Shown here: piece by piece, positions 8,267 to 17,050 of the stretch
Layout: each line of letters starts with the position of its first letter
Position numbering within the stretch: position 1 is the first letter of the stretch
Origin: a bacterium
Lineage (GTDB): Bacteria > Electryoneota > JAOADG01
Assembly: GCA_026417415.1 (NCBI GenBank)
Contig: JAOADG010000013.1
Location: 1-59,575 of the forward strand
Reading direction: 5' to 3'
DNA length: 59,575 nt
Position numbers and translations under genes: made by a program
The notes under the pieces: generated by a model
What the model saw: the letters and a program-made list of their open reading frames with translations, nothing else
The model's database searches: none
Told to the model about the DNA's origin: nothing

Positions 8267-11200
8267 TTACCACCCGATTTTTGTTCTATGTAATGTTCCT
8301 TTCTTTTTCAATTCTCTTTCCTTTATGATTGCAAATAGAATTGGTGTGACCAGTAATACATGGATAGCAGAAGTCAGTAAACCGCCGATCATAGGTGTAG
8401 CAATGGGTTTCAGCACATCGGCACCTATTCCTGTACTCCATAGAATTGGTAAAAGTCCTAACATTGAAGTACCTACGGTCATCAGTTTAGGGCGTAAACG
8501 GAGGACACTACCAGCTTCAATTGCTTCATAGAGTTTGGTAAGTGTGATTTCGCCTTTAGAAATAGTTTGGTTAAGTGCTTCGTGTAAATAAACCACCATC
8601 ACGACACCGGTTTCAACAGCAATACCATATAAACCGATAAAGCCAACCCAAACGGCAACGCTTAAATTGTAATTCATTAGATAGAGTAAAATCGCTCCAC
8701 CTGTCAAAGAGAATGGGACAGAAAGCATCACCAAACTTGCTTCAAGCAAATCTTCAAAAATAAAGTACAGCATAACAAAGATGAGTATGAGTACAATAGG
8801 AAGGATGAAAAGCAAACGTTTTTGAGCGCGTACATGGTTTTCCCATTGTCCTGACCATTCTACGAAGTAACCTTGTGGCAACCGTAATTTTGATTGAATA
8901 GCAGATTGAGCTTCTTTGACGAAACTTACTAAATCTCGATCACGAACATTAACATAGACGGTACTTTTGAATTGTGCGTTTTCTGTGGTAATCATGGAAA
9001 CGCTTTCACGAAGCTTTACATCAGCAATATCACCTAAGAGAACTCGTGTACCAGTTTTAGATACAAGAGGTATTCTTTGAATCTGTTCAAGCGCATCACG
9101 ATAATCTTTGTGAAATTTTACGATTACGGAGTAACGTTCACGATTTTCCAAAATTTCAGTAGCAGTCATTCCGTTTGTAGCAAATTCAATTGCACTAAGT
9201 ATTTCTTGCATAGTAAATCCATACCAAGCAATCAATTCACGTTTAGGGTACACATCAATGGAATTTCCACCACTTAATCGTTCAGCAATGACATCAGAAG
9301 CACCTGGTATTTGTTTGATCATTTGCTCGGCTTCAATGGCTAACTGTTCTAACGTGTTTAGATCTGTCCCGTAAATTTTTAATCCCACATCTGTGCGAAT
9401 ACCAGTTGCCAACATATTGATGCGATTGATGATGGGTTGTGTCCATCCATTGGTGACACCGGGGATTTGTAGTTTAGCATCCAACTCTGCGATGATATCC
9501 GATTTTGTAATCCCTTTTCGCCATTCCTTTTGTGGTTTCAGAAGGATGATGGTTTCTATCATGGATAGAGGTGCTGGATCGGTTGCTGTTTCTGCCCTTC
9601 CTGCTTTTCCTAAAACGCTTTTTACTTCAGGTACACTTAAAATGATTTCATCTTGAAGTTGCATTATGCGTTTAATTTCTTGAATGCTTGCATTAGGTAA
9701 GGTAGTTGGCATGAACAGTAAACTCCCTTCATCTAAAGATGGCATAAATTCGGTGCCCATAGAAAAAAACAACATACAAGTGAATGCAAGTACTACCCCA
9801 TTGATAAATAATGTGGTCCATGGATGTTTTAGGCACCATCTTAAAATGGGTTGGTAGAATTGATAGAGAAATCTGTTGAAGATACTTTCCGTGTCTTTTT
9901 TCAAATTTCCTTTCAACAATAAACTACTTAATACCGGGATTAACGTGATAGCAAAAATTGCAGCACCAAGCATGGAAAATGTTTTTGTAAACGCCAAAGG
10001 GTGGAATAGTTTACCTTCTTGACCTTCTAATAAGAAAACAGGTATAAAAGAAATCACGATGATCGCAAGTGAAAAGAAGATAGGTTTTCCTACCGTTTTA
10101 CATGAATGGTAAATGATTTGTAGCGATTGTTTTCGTTGCTCTTCAGTAGCATTTGAGAGATGGCGATAAGCATTCTCTACAAGGATAATTGCAGCATCTA
10201 CCATAACACCGATAGCGATTGCTATTCCTGCAAGTGACATTAGATTGGAAGTAAGTGATGCAGCATTCATTGCAATAAATGCAGAGACCACACTCAAAGG
10301 CAAAGTAACAATCACTGCCAAAGCGCTTCTAAAATGCAATAGAAACAAGAACACGATAACGGATACGATGATCATCTCTTCTATCAGTGACTTGGTCAAA
10401 GTGTGGATCGCACTTTCAATAAGTTCACTTCGGTCATAAGCAGGATAGATGTAAACACCTTTGGGAAGTCCGTTTGAAAGTTGTTGAATTCTTTCTTTAA
10501 CTCTGCGAATCACATCTCTGGCGTTTTCACCATAACGCATCACTACGATACCACCAACGACCTCACCTTTTCCATTTTTATCCAACAATCCTCTTCGGGG
10601 TGAGCCACCGACTTGAATATCAGCAATATCTTTTAATCGTATAGTAGCACCTGTAGGAGTAGTCATCACACTCAAGTTTTCTAATTCAGATTTATTTTGA
10701 ATGTACCCGAAGCCACGAATCATATATTCCATAGACGATTGTTCAATTAAACCACCTCCTACATCCATATTTGATTGACGAATGGCATCTAGTACCATCA
10801 TCCCATCTATATTGTAGTAGAGAAGTTTATCAGGATAGAGAAGTACTTGATACTGTTTCACAAAACCGCCAATTGAAGCCACTTCGGCCACACCGGAAAC
10901 CGAAGAAAGAATCGGTTTGATGTACCAATCTTGAATAGTGCGTAAGGTTCCTAAGTCATATCCATCTCCTTCTACCGTGTACCAATAGACATGGCCTACA
11001 CCTGTACCATCAGGTCCGAGCATGGTTTTCGAATCTTGCGGAACAGTGCTTGCTAGTTGCGCCAAGCGTTCGGAAACGCGCGTTCTTGCCCAATAGATAT
11101 CTACATCGTCTTCAAAAATGACATAAATCATAGAAAGTCCGAACATGGTTTGTCCACGCACAGCTTTCACCTTGGGAAGCCCACGAAGTGAGGATTGTAA

Positions 11201-11404
11201 GGGATAAGTGATCTGTTTTTCTACCAATTCTGGTGATCGCCCCATCCATTCAGTCATCACAATAACTTGATTTTCAGATAAATCCGGGATTGCATCAATG
11301 GGTGTATTCTTGATAGACCAAACGCCGATGACACCCACAATCAGAGAGGCAACAATGATGATAAAACGATGTTTCAAACTAAACTCAATAACTTTTTCAA
11401 TCAT
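8267..11404 (-). CDS. cusA: Heavy-metal efflux RND permease, CusA/CzcA family (copper/silver type)
   Basis: The inner-membrane proton antiporter of a tripartite metal efflux system. At 1045 residues it matches the HME-RND family. The N-terminus (SLKHRFIIIVAS, then TPIDAIPDLSENQVIV) is diagnostic, and the periplasmic region resembles the copper/silver branch: GEGSLLFMPTTLP-like, SVPEVKSVLGKAGRAETATD and INMLATGIRTDVGLKIYG segments, with Met residues where CusA binds Cu(I). Several transmembrane helices are visible (for example IIVSVIVFLFLLHF and ILPIVLILIFVMLYF). Its ATG overlaps the stop of the preceding membrane-fusion gene by 8 bases, so the two are translationally coupled. It is the last gene of the operon. 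Copper versus silver cannot be separated from sequence alone. Confidence 0.92.
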   Translation of the reverse strand: MIEKVIEFSLKHRFIIIVASLIVGVIGVWSIKNTPIDAIPDLSENQVIVMTEWMGRSPELVEKQITYPLQSSLRGLPKVKAVRGQTMFGLSMIYVIFEDDVDIYWARTRVSERLAQLASTVPQDSKTMLGPDGTGVGHVYWYTVEGDGYDLGTLRTIQDWYIKPILSSVSGVAEVASIGGFVKQYQVLLYPDKLLYYNIDGMMVLDAIRQSNMDVGGGLIEQSSMEYMIRGFGYIQNKSELENLSVMTTPTGATIRLKDIADIQVGGSPRRGLLDKNGKGEVVGGIVVMRYGENARDVIRRVKERIQQLSNGLPKGVYIYPAYDRSELIESAIHTLTKSLIEEMIIVSVIVFLFLLHFRSALAVIVTLPLSVVSAFIAMNAASLTSNLMSLAGIAIAIGVMVDAAIILVENAYRHLSNATEEQRKQSLQIIYHSCKTVGKPIFFSLAIIVISFIPVFLLEGQEGKLFHPLAFTKTFSMLGAAIFAITLIPVLSSLLLKGNLKKDTESIFNRFLYQFYQPILRWCLKHPWTTLFINGVVLAFTCMLFFSMGTEFMPSLDEGSLLFMPTTLPNASIQEIKRIMQLQDEIILSVPEVKSVLGKAGRAETATDPAPLSMIETIILLKPQKEWRKGITKSDIIAELDAKLQIPGVTNGWTQPIINRINMLATGIRTDVGLKIYGTDLNTLEQLAIEAEQMIKQIPGASDVIAERLSGGNSIDVYPKRELIAWYGFTMQEILSAIEFATNGMTATEILENRERYSVIVKFHKDYRDALEQIQRIPLVSKTGTRVLLGDIADVKLRESVSMITTENAQFKSTVYVNVRDRDLVSFVKEAQSAIQSKLRLPQGYFVEWSGQWENHVRAQKRLLFILPIVLILIFVMLYFIFEDLLEASLVMLSVPFSLTGGAILLYLMNYNLSVAVWVGFIGLYGIAVETGVVMVVYLHEALNQTISKGEITLTKLYEAIEAGSVLRLRPKLMTVGTSMLGLLPILWSTGIGADVLKPIATPMIGGLLTSAIHVLLVTPILFAIIKERELKKKGTLHRTKIGW

Positions 11405-12773
11405 GGTTTGCCTCGCTTAGTTCTAAATTCATTCCACAGACGGGACATTTACCCGCTTGATTTGAACTTGAATTGGGACAATTCATCGGACAATAGTAAC
11501 GGTAGCGTTGAGGCAAATTCGTTTCATTGGGATTCTTATTAGAAAGAGGAATATTTTTCAGATGTTCTGTAGAGTCAAAAGTGATGGATGTAGGAGAAAC
11601 AAGGGCATTTAGTTTGGCTTCTGAATCCAATAAATAAGCGCCCTTCACAGCCACTTGGTCCGTTTCTTGTAACCCTTTTCGGATTACAATTCGTCCTTGT
11701 GTAACGGGTCCTATTTGAACAGATTTGGGATAGTACTTGCCATTTTCAAGTCGCACCCAAACACGATTGGATAATCCTGTTCGCAATACGGCTTCTTCAG
11801 GAACACTTAAAACTTTTTCTGGTGAAGAATAGATGATCACCATCTTAGCATATTGTTGTGGAAACCATTTTAGAAAAGAGTTTGGAACTAAAGCACGAAC
11901 CACGATGGTTTTGCTCATCATTTCCAGTTCTGATTGTATCTGTCCAATTTTTGATGAAATGATTTCTTGATTGATTTCAATCTGAACACTTTGACCAACA
12001 TAAACCTTTGAAAAATCAGATAAACTGAGGTTTGCAACTGCCCAGAGTTCAGAAATATCAGCAATTTCCATCGTAGGCATTCCATTCATGATCCATCCAC
12101 CGATCTTTCCCATGATTTCCATCACAATCCCATTCACAGGTGAGTATAAATCAATCGTATCGTGTACCTTTTTTTGTGATTGAAGTTGTTGAAGGTGTAT
12201 TTCACTTAAACCAAGAGCGCGAAGTTTTTGAAGAGCTGCTTGTTCTAACGGTTGGTTTCCTTGGGAGAGTATGTATTCGGATTGTGCTTGGATTAAATCG
12301 GGGCTATAAATTTGCATCAGAGGGTCTCCTTTCTGAATGCGAGTACCCACTTCAGATACATACAGTTTTACAATTTGAAACATGACTGGTAGTGCAATGG
12401 CAGCCATTTTCTCCTGTTTGAGAGCTAACTTTGCAGGTACTGAAACACTGGTCACTACTTGAATCCATTGCGGTGGTTCTGTGCGGACATTGGCTAACAA
12501 TTCTTCACTGGGAGACAGATGAAGAAATTGAATCGTATCTGAATTCTGTTTTGATTTGTCAGAGATACTTTTTACTAACTTCATTCCGCAAATCGGACAA
12601 TCATTTGGCCGATCGTTAATCACTTGCGGATGCATTGGACAAACGTAAACTTCAGAACTTTTTCCATTGGAAGAGAATGGATTTTGATTAAAGAACCAAA
12701 TCAGAAAAACCAAACCGATAACAAAAATCGTCAATGACAATTGCACGGTTTTATTTCTTAAAAAAGAACTCAT
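11397..12773 (-). CDS. cusB: CusB-like periplasmic membrane-fusion protein with two metal-binding domains
   Basis: This adaptor links the RND pump to the outer-membrane channel. It has an N-terminal membrane anchor (about residues 10-30), a heavy-metal-binding domain at 43-70 (CPMHP and CPICGM), a barrel-sandwich/hairpin region (MQIYSPDLIQAQSEY, LYSPVNGIVMEI), beta-barrel segments, and a second metal-binding domain at the extreme C-terminus (CPMNCP and CPVCGM). Two such domains, one at each end, may replace a separate CusF metallochaperone, which is absent here. I chose the ATG at 12773: it overlaps the upstream stop as ATGA and has an AAGGG site, whereas the longer frame to 12812 would overlap the tolC-like gene by 43 bases. 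Confidence 0.9.
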   Translation of the reverse strand: MSSFLRNKTVQLSLTIFVIGLVFLIWFFNQNPFSSNGKSSEVYVCPMHPQVINDRPNDCPICGMKLVKSISDKSKQNSDTIQFLHLSPSEELLANVRTEPPQWIQVVTSVSVPAKLALKQEKMAAIALPVMFQIVKLYVSEVGTRIQKGDPLMQIYSPDLIQAQSEYILSQGNQPLEQAALQKLRALGLSEIHLQQLQSQKKVHDTIDLYSPVNGIVMEIMGKIGGWIMNGMPTMEIADISELWAVANLSLSDFSKVYVGQSVQIEINQEIISSKIGQIQSELEMMSKTIVVRALVPNSFLKWFPQQYAKMVIIYSSPEKVLSVPEEAVLRTGLSNRVWVRLENGKYYPKSVQIGPVTQGRIVIRKGLQETDQVAVKGAYLLDSEAKLNALVSPTSITFDSTEHLKNIPLSNKNPNETNLPQRYRYYCPMNCPNSSSNQAGKCPVCGMNLELSEANHD

Positions 12774-14074
12774 TGTCCAACCCTTTCGTTTATTGTATGA
12801 ATCAATACCCAACCTTCTGCAAGAAGCATGGAGTAATCCATTTCATTCATGATCAATTCCATTTGAATACGAAAAACATCCGTTAATGTTGCCATTCCTA
12901 TTTGAAATTGTGTCACAGTTTGTTCGTAGGTCTTATTCAATAATGGGAGGATGGTTTGATTTAAAATCTCTAACCGTTGAGAGATTGATTCAAATTTTTG
13001 GTAATCGTTAGATATATTTTGATATTCTTTAGAAAGAAGCGATTTACGTTTTTCTTCTTCTGATCGAACCATCCATTGCTTCATTTGAATGAGTGCATTT
13101 TGGTTGTTTTTGTACCATAGCGGAATGGACAAAGTAATAGCTCCGCTAAAGTAGTCAGTACGACGTTCAAGTTTCTTAAAGGTACTGGTTGTTCCGCTGT
13201 GAGTATTGACAGTATTGGAAGAAATCAATAGAGGCGGTGTAATGGAATAAGCAATCATCACATCAAGATCAGGAATCCAACTCTTTGTAGATAACTCCAA
13301 TTCTGCTTTTGATTTTTCTATAATTTGTTCTTGATGTTGTAGAATAGGGCTATTTGAAAGTCCATCAATCAGCACTGCAAGTGGTTGTATTTTTGGAAAA
13401 GGTTGAAGTGATGTTCCGAAAAAATCAATTTCAGAAATGCTATCTTGAACAACATTACTTAATTCATTGAGTCGGATGCGAATTTGGTGATGATTATCAA
13501 TGAGTTTTTGTTCAATTTTTGCTTTTTCAACGTTCATTAAAGAGTAATCCGTCACCATCATTTTTCCTTGTGCGATACGAAGTTCTTCACTCTGGATCAT
13601 CAAATCCATTTGCTTTAGCAATTGTTCAAGTTTTTTTCTAATAGATAACAAACTGAGAATCTCGTAATAAGTCATCCATAGCATTTTCTTCATTTCAAAT
13701 TGCATCAGTTTTAGTTGATAAGTTTGAATATTCGTTTCGGCTTCTGCTACTTTAAGCAGATTGTTTTTCGTCAACGGAATCTTTTGCATAAAACCCAACT
13801 GAATCATGGTCATTGGGTCACTGTTTAGACGAAAATTGTAGGTAGGAACATTCATAATTTCCATACGAAACATTGGGTTCATCCAACCGCTTTGCATTTT
13901 TTCGTTTAAGAAAGAAGATTGTCTCATTGAGTTCATGGATGACCACTCGGGATGGTTTTGTAACATCCGATTCATCAGTTTTAATAGCAGTGTATCTTTT
14001 GGGATTTCACTACAAATGCAAGGATAACTGATCAGTATCCAAACGATACATGAAAATAGAATTCTTAGGTTCAT
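12770..14074 (-). CDS. TolC-family outer-membrane efflux protein (CusC-like)
   Basis: Outer-membrane channel of the Cus-type efflux system. The 434-residue protein begins with a signal peptide (ILFSCIVWILISYPCIC) and consists mostly of long amphipathic helices typical of TolC, in two related halves (about residues 70-200 and 280-425). The mature N-terminal region is strikingly Met-rich, with about 12 Met in roughly 70 residues (around NPMFRMEIMNVP and DPMTMIQLGFMQ). It is the first gene of the three-gene pump operon. A GGAG ribosome site precedes the ATG, and its stop overlaps the start of the membrane-fusion gene. Confidence 0.87.
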   Translation of the reverse strand: MNLRILFSCIVWILISYPCICSEIPKDTLLLKLMNRMLQNHPEWSSMNSMRQSSFLNEKMQSGWMNPMFRMEIMNVPTYNFRLNSDPMTMIQLGFMQKIPLTKNNLLKVAEAETNIQTYQLKLMQFEMKKMLWMTYYEILSLLSIRKKLEQLLKQMDLMIQSEELRIAQGKMMVTDYSLMNVEKAKIEQKLIDNHHQIRIRLNELSNVVQDSISEIDFFGTSLQPFPKIQPLAVLIDGLSNSPILQHQEQIIEKSKAELELSTKSWIPDLDVMIAYSITPPLLISSNTVNTHSGTTSTFKKLERRTDYFSGAITLSIPLWYKNNQNALIQMKQWMVRSEEEKRKSLLSKEYQNISNDYQKFESISQRLEILNQTILPLLNKTYEQTVTQFQIGMATLTDVFRIQMELIMNEMDYSMLLAEGWVLIHTINERVGQ

Positions 14075-14109
14075 TGAAATCTCCGATTAGATAGACCAAT
14101 CCATTCCAT

Positions 14110-14129
14110 TCACTATGAACGCATAGTGA
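14110..14129. promoter_or_regulatory. 8-bp inverted repeat upstream of the efflux operon (candidate operator)
   Basis: TCACTATG and CATAGTGA form a perfect 8-bp inverted repeat around a four-base AACG spacer, 36 bases upstream of the tolC-like start codon. Neither side has a T-run, so it is not an obvious terminator. The position suits an operator for a metal-responsive repressor or activator. No such regulator gene is visible nearby, so this is inference. Confidence 0.45.
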
Positions 14130-14152
14130 GTTAAATCAAAATCGGAATGAGT

Positions 14153-14605
14153 TTATGAAAGTAAGGGCAGAGTTCTGCCCCAAAATGAGGGAAAAATTGG
14201 TGGAGTTAATAAATTGCTTGGTAATGCCAGTACAGCGATACGATCGTTTTCAAATTCAGAGCAATTGATAACAATTGAAGTAACACTTTGAACGATTTGA
14301 AAATGGTTTTCATTATCCGACTTTGGAGTAATGCCTTTACCTAAGATGAGGTGCGAGTGTTCACAAAAATGTGTTTTTGTATGAGTTTGAGCAAATGAAG
14401 ATTCGTTTTCCTCTTGCTCAAAAGATTTTGCTTCCGAACAACAGGTTTGTTTTTGTGGTGCGCGAGTAACTGAAGGAGTATCTGTCGTTGTACAAACAGT
14501 TTGAGGACACAAACAAGGAACGTACACTATACTTACGTTCCATAAAATCCATACCACTAAAAAAATTATCCGATAGGACTTCTGATCAGAAAATAATCTC
14601 ATCAT
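14153..14605 (-). CDS. Cys/His-rich secreted or membrane-anchored protein upstream of the efflux operon
   Basis: I do not recognise a family. With the start at 14605 (a second ATG is at 14602) the protein is 150 residues. It has an N-terminal hydrophobic helix (YRIIFLVVWILWNVSIVYV) followed at once by a Cys-rich stretch (PCLCPQTVC, then QTCCSE), an acidic patch, and a His/Cys cluster (THTKTHFCEHSH). This composition suggests periplasmic metal binding, and the gene lies 79 bases upstream of the CusCBA-like operon on the same strand. The frame extends to 14668, but that would overlap the 31-codon gene before it, so the shorter form is preferred. Metal scavenging or sensing is inference. Confidence 0.6.
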   Translation of the reverse strand: MMRLFSDQKSYRIIFLVVWILWNVSIVYVPCLCPQTVCTTTDTPSVTRAPQKQTCCSEAKSFEQEENESSFAQTHTKTHFCEHSHLILGKGITPKSDNENHFQIVQSVTSIVINCSEFENDRIAVLALPSNLLTPPIFPSFWGRTLPLLS

Positions 14606-14615
14606 GAAAGTGTGC

Positions 14616-14711
14616 TTAAGATTTACGAAATAGAATATAAATGCAATATCCGAATAATAATAACACAATACTCCAACTGAGAATTAAAAACAACCAACCA
14701 GATATCTTCAT
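14616..14711 (-). CDS. 31-residue membrane peptide, probable small subunit of the NSS symporter
   Basis: A 31-codon frame starts 4 bases after the symporter stop, with an AAAGGAT ribosome site six bases before its ATG that overlaps the end of the symporter gene. The peptide is a single hydrophobic helix with a short polar start (MKISGW) and a basic end (FRKS). Tight coupling to an NSS transporter, the length and the one-helix layout match the MetS-type small subunits known to accompany bacterial MetP-like methionine/alanine importers. Similarity to MetS is by architecture and context, not by a search. Confidence 0.65.
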   Translation of the reverse strand: MKISGWLFLILSWSIVLLLFGYCIYILFRKS

Positions 14712-14715
14712 AAAT

Positions 14716-16275
14716 TTATCCTTTATGTTGCTTGGTTTTGGGTGTATAGTTTTTTCCGGCAATGTAAATCAATATCACCAAGATGATTCCTAACACAATT
14801 AAACCACCGCGTGCAATTAGTGTTGCTTTCCACACTTGAAGATCAACAATATCATCCATTACAATAGTAGGTATGTTCTTTTTAATCCAAAGAAAAAGCA
14901 TAATTCCTAAGTACAAAGGAGTAATGTATTGAATAATCAAAACGAACAGTTTTGGTACTTGAATTTTACTTGCTCGATTGAGTTCTTCCCAACCCTCTTT
15001 TGCACCAAACACCCATCCGAACATGATGACCATGATGAAACCACTGACTACTGGTAGAAACGTTCCACCCCAAAAATCAAATTGGTCTAAGGTTCCCAGC
15101 GCGAGGGTGCGTTTCAAAGTAAAGGAAACAACCAAAGTAATACTTCCTACAATCAGTATTGCCTTTTTACGGTTCAAACCAATTTCATCTTGCAAGAACG
15201 TGAGAATAGGTTGGATAAGCGAAACCGATGAGGTTATCCCTGCTAAAAACAAAAGTGCAAACCACGTAAAACCGATGAAGTTTCCCAACGGAAGTTGATT
15301 AAAAATCATCGGCATGATCACAAAACCTAAGTTAAATGAACCACTTTTGACAACTTCTGCAGCACCAATGGCGCCTAAAAATACGAAAGTAGCCGGGATC
15401 ATGATTGAAGCACCTAAAATTACCTCAGCAAACTCATTGGTACTTGCAGCAGACAATGCAGAATGAGCGACATCATCCTCTTTTTTTAAATAACTGGAAT
15501 AAGCCAAAATAGCACCCATTCCGACTGATAGTGTAAAGAATATTTGACCTGCTGCAGCAAGCCATACATTGACATCACTTAATTTTGAGAAATCTGGATT
15601 CCATAAAAATCCCAATCCATTCATAACAGTTTGATCTGGAGCATTCGGATGTGCTGGAAGGGTAAATACGCGTACCAATAGTACTAAAGCCAACAAAAAC
15701 AGGATAGGCATTCCGAAACGGCTTAGTTTTTCAATCCCGGCACTAATACCGCGGGACACTATCCAATAATTCACAAAGAAAGTGATAAAGAAAAAAACAA
15801 GTTGCCAAGGAAAATTGGGAAGTTGCTCTGGAGGAACTAAATTTTGAAACTCTTGCAAAAAATCTTTCAAATCAGCAGTATTGCTAATAGAGCGGTACAT
15901 TCCCATGATGCTAAAGAACGCATACGCTAAACACCACGATTCAATCAGCAAATAGTAGAAACTGATCACCAAAGGAACAAACAGACCAAAAATTCCTAAA
16001 TATTTTGCCCATTGTTTACCAGAAATCAAATGAAATACACCAGGTGTAGATCCATAACCATATTGACCACCATACCGACCTAAGGTCCATTCTGCAAAAG
16101 ATAGCGGGATCCCTAATAGCAGAAATGCAGTAAAATAAGGGATCATAAATGCGCCACCGCCATTTTCAACGACTTGTGTAGGAAAGCGTAAAAAATTTCC
16201 TAAACCGATGGCGCTACCGGAAACCGCCATTATGATTCCGATGCGACTGCTCCAGTTCTCACGTGTTGGTTTCAT
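14716..16275 (-). CDS. Sodium:neurotransmitter symporter family (NSS/SNF) amino-acid transporter
   Basis: A 519-residue LeuT-fold transporter that couples Na+ to amino-acid uptake. The first helix carries the family signature (RIGIIMAVSGSAIGLGNFLRFP), with the unwound SAIGLGN region that binds Na+ and substrate, followed by NGGGAFMIPYF. About twelve hydrophobic helices can be counted, including FFTLSVGMGAILAYSSY (helix 6 region). The ATG has a GGTAGGA site. Substrate cannot be read from sequence; the adjacent 31-codon gene suggests the MetP-like group that imports methionine, alanine or branched-chain amino acids. Confidence 0.9.
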   Translation of the reverse strand: MKPTRENWSSRIGIIMAVSGSAIGLGNFLRFPTQVVENGGGAFMIPYFTAFLLLGIPLSFAEWTLGRYGGQYGYGSTPGVFHLISGKQWAKYLGIFGLFVPLVISFYYLLIESWCLAYAFFSIMGMYRSISNTADLKDFLQEFQNLVPPEQLPNFPWQLVFFFITFFVNYWIVSRGISAGIEKLSRFGMPILFLLALVLLVRVFTLPAHPNAPDQTVMNGLGFLWNPDFSKLSDVNVWLAAAGQIFFTLSVGMGAILAYSSYLKKEDDVAHSALSAASTNEFAEVILGASIMIPATFVFLGAIGAAEVVKSGSFNLGFVIMPMIFNQLPLGNFIGFTWFALLFLAGITSSVSLIQPILTFLQDEIGLNRKKAILIVGSITLVVSFTLKRTLALGTLDQFDFWGGTFLPVVSGFIMVIMFGWVFGAKEGWEELNRASKIQVPKLFVLIIQYITPLYLGIMLFLWIKKNIPTIVMDDIVDLQVWKATLIARGGLIVLGIILVILIYIAGKNYTPKTKQHKG

Positions 16276-16348
16276 TGGTATTCCTACCTTGATGTTGTAT
16301 TTTTTTCAACGAATGCAAAATACAAATTGTAAATCTTGAATAAAAACT

Positions 16349-17026
16349 ATGAAAAAACTGTTCACCATTTTTTTTCTACTCACGATTTATGAATGTGTAG
16401 CAATAATGGAATGCAATGCATCGGAAGAACTGTTTCAAATTGAGCAGTTGAATTTGATAGTTCCAGTTACTGATGCAAGCATTGAGCAATTTTTCGATCG
16501 CTCAATATTGTATCGTCCAACGTTTATCGTTCAAGACGGTTTGCCCTGGTATGGTGCAATCCGCGATGATTGGTATCCTCATACAAAACCGAGAAAACAT
16601 TATGGTGTAGATTATTATGCAGACACCATTTTCGTATTGGCAATGGAAAAAGGGACAGTATTGAAAGTTGGAAAAAATCGGAAAGCAGGTGGAAATGTTA
16701 GAATTCTTCATTCTGATTCCATAGAAACCATGTATTTACATCTTTCAAAGGTATTCGTATGGAATGGAAAAACCGTTCAAAGAGGTGACACACTTGGAAT
16801 CATCACAAAACCTGAAGGAAATGCATATCAAACTCAACTTCACTTTTCTATAGTAAGAAAAGGAAAATTTATCAATCCCTTTGATTATCTCAAAACATCT
16901 ATCCGTTTCCGGGAAACTGTTCAGCGACGTTTGATGGAGTTTCAGAAAACGAAAATAGAGCGAGAATGGGAACGTAAAAAACTTGTGGAAGAGTTCAATC
17001 GTTTCCAGACGAATCAAGTACCCTAA
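16349..17026 (+). CDS. M23-family (LytM-like) peptidase homologue, possibly inactive
   Basis: A 225-residue exported protein: a signal peptide (about residues 1-24), then a LytM/M23 fold. The first zinc motif is intact (H84 and D88 in KHYGVDY), as is a His in YLHLSK (H131). The usual HxH motif reads Q163-L-H165, so the first His, the proposed general base in LytM, is replaced by Gln. Either the protein is a degenerate regulator like EnvC or it hydrolyses poorly. A charged helix ends the protein. It is divergent from the symporter and convergent with citF. Confidence 0.75.
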   Translation: MKKLFTIFFLLTIYECVAIMECNASEELFQIEQLNLIVPVTDASIEQFFDRSILYRPTFIVQDGLPWYGAIRDDWYPHTKPRKHYGVDYYADTIFVLAMEKGTVLKVGKNRKAGGNVRILHSDSIETMYLHLSKVFVWNGKTVQRGDTLGIITKPEGNAYQTQLHFSIVRKGKFINPFDYLKTSIRFRETVQRRLMEFQKTKIEREWERKKLVEEFNRFQTNQVP

Positions 17027-17050
17027 GGGTTCAAACCACCGTTCCTGGTT

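Noticed and set aside
12774-12812. Longer N-terminus for the CusB-like protein
   Set aside because: It would overlap the upstream gene by 43 bases, whereas the ATG at 12773 overlaps the stop as ATGA with a ribosome site.
14606-14668. Longer N-terminus for the Cys/His-rich protein
   Set aside because: It would overlap the 31-codon gene on the same strand, and the hydrophobic helix already follows the ATG at 14605.
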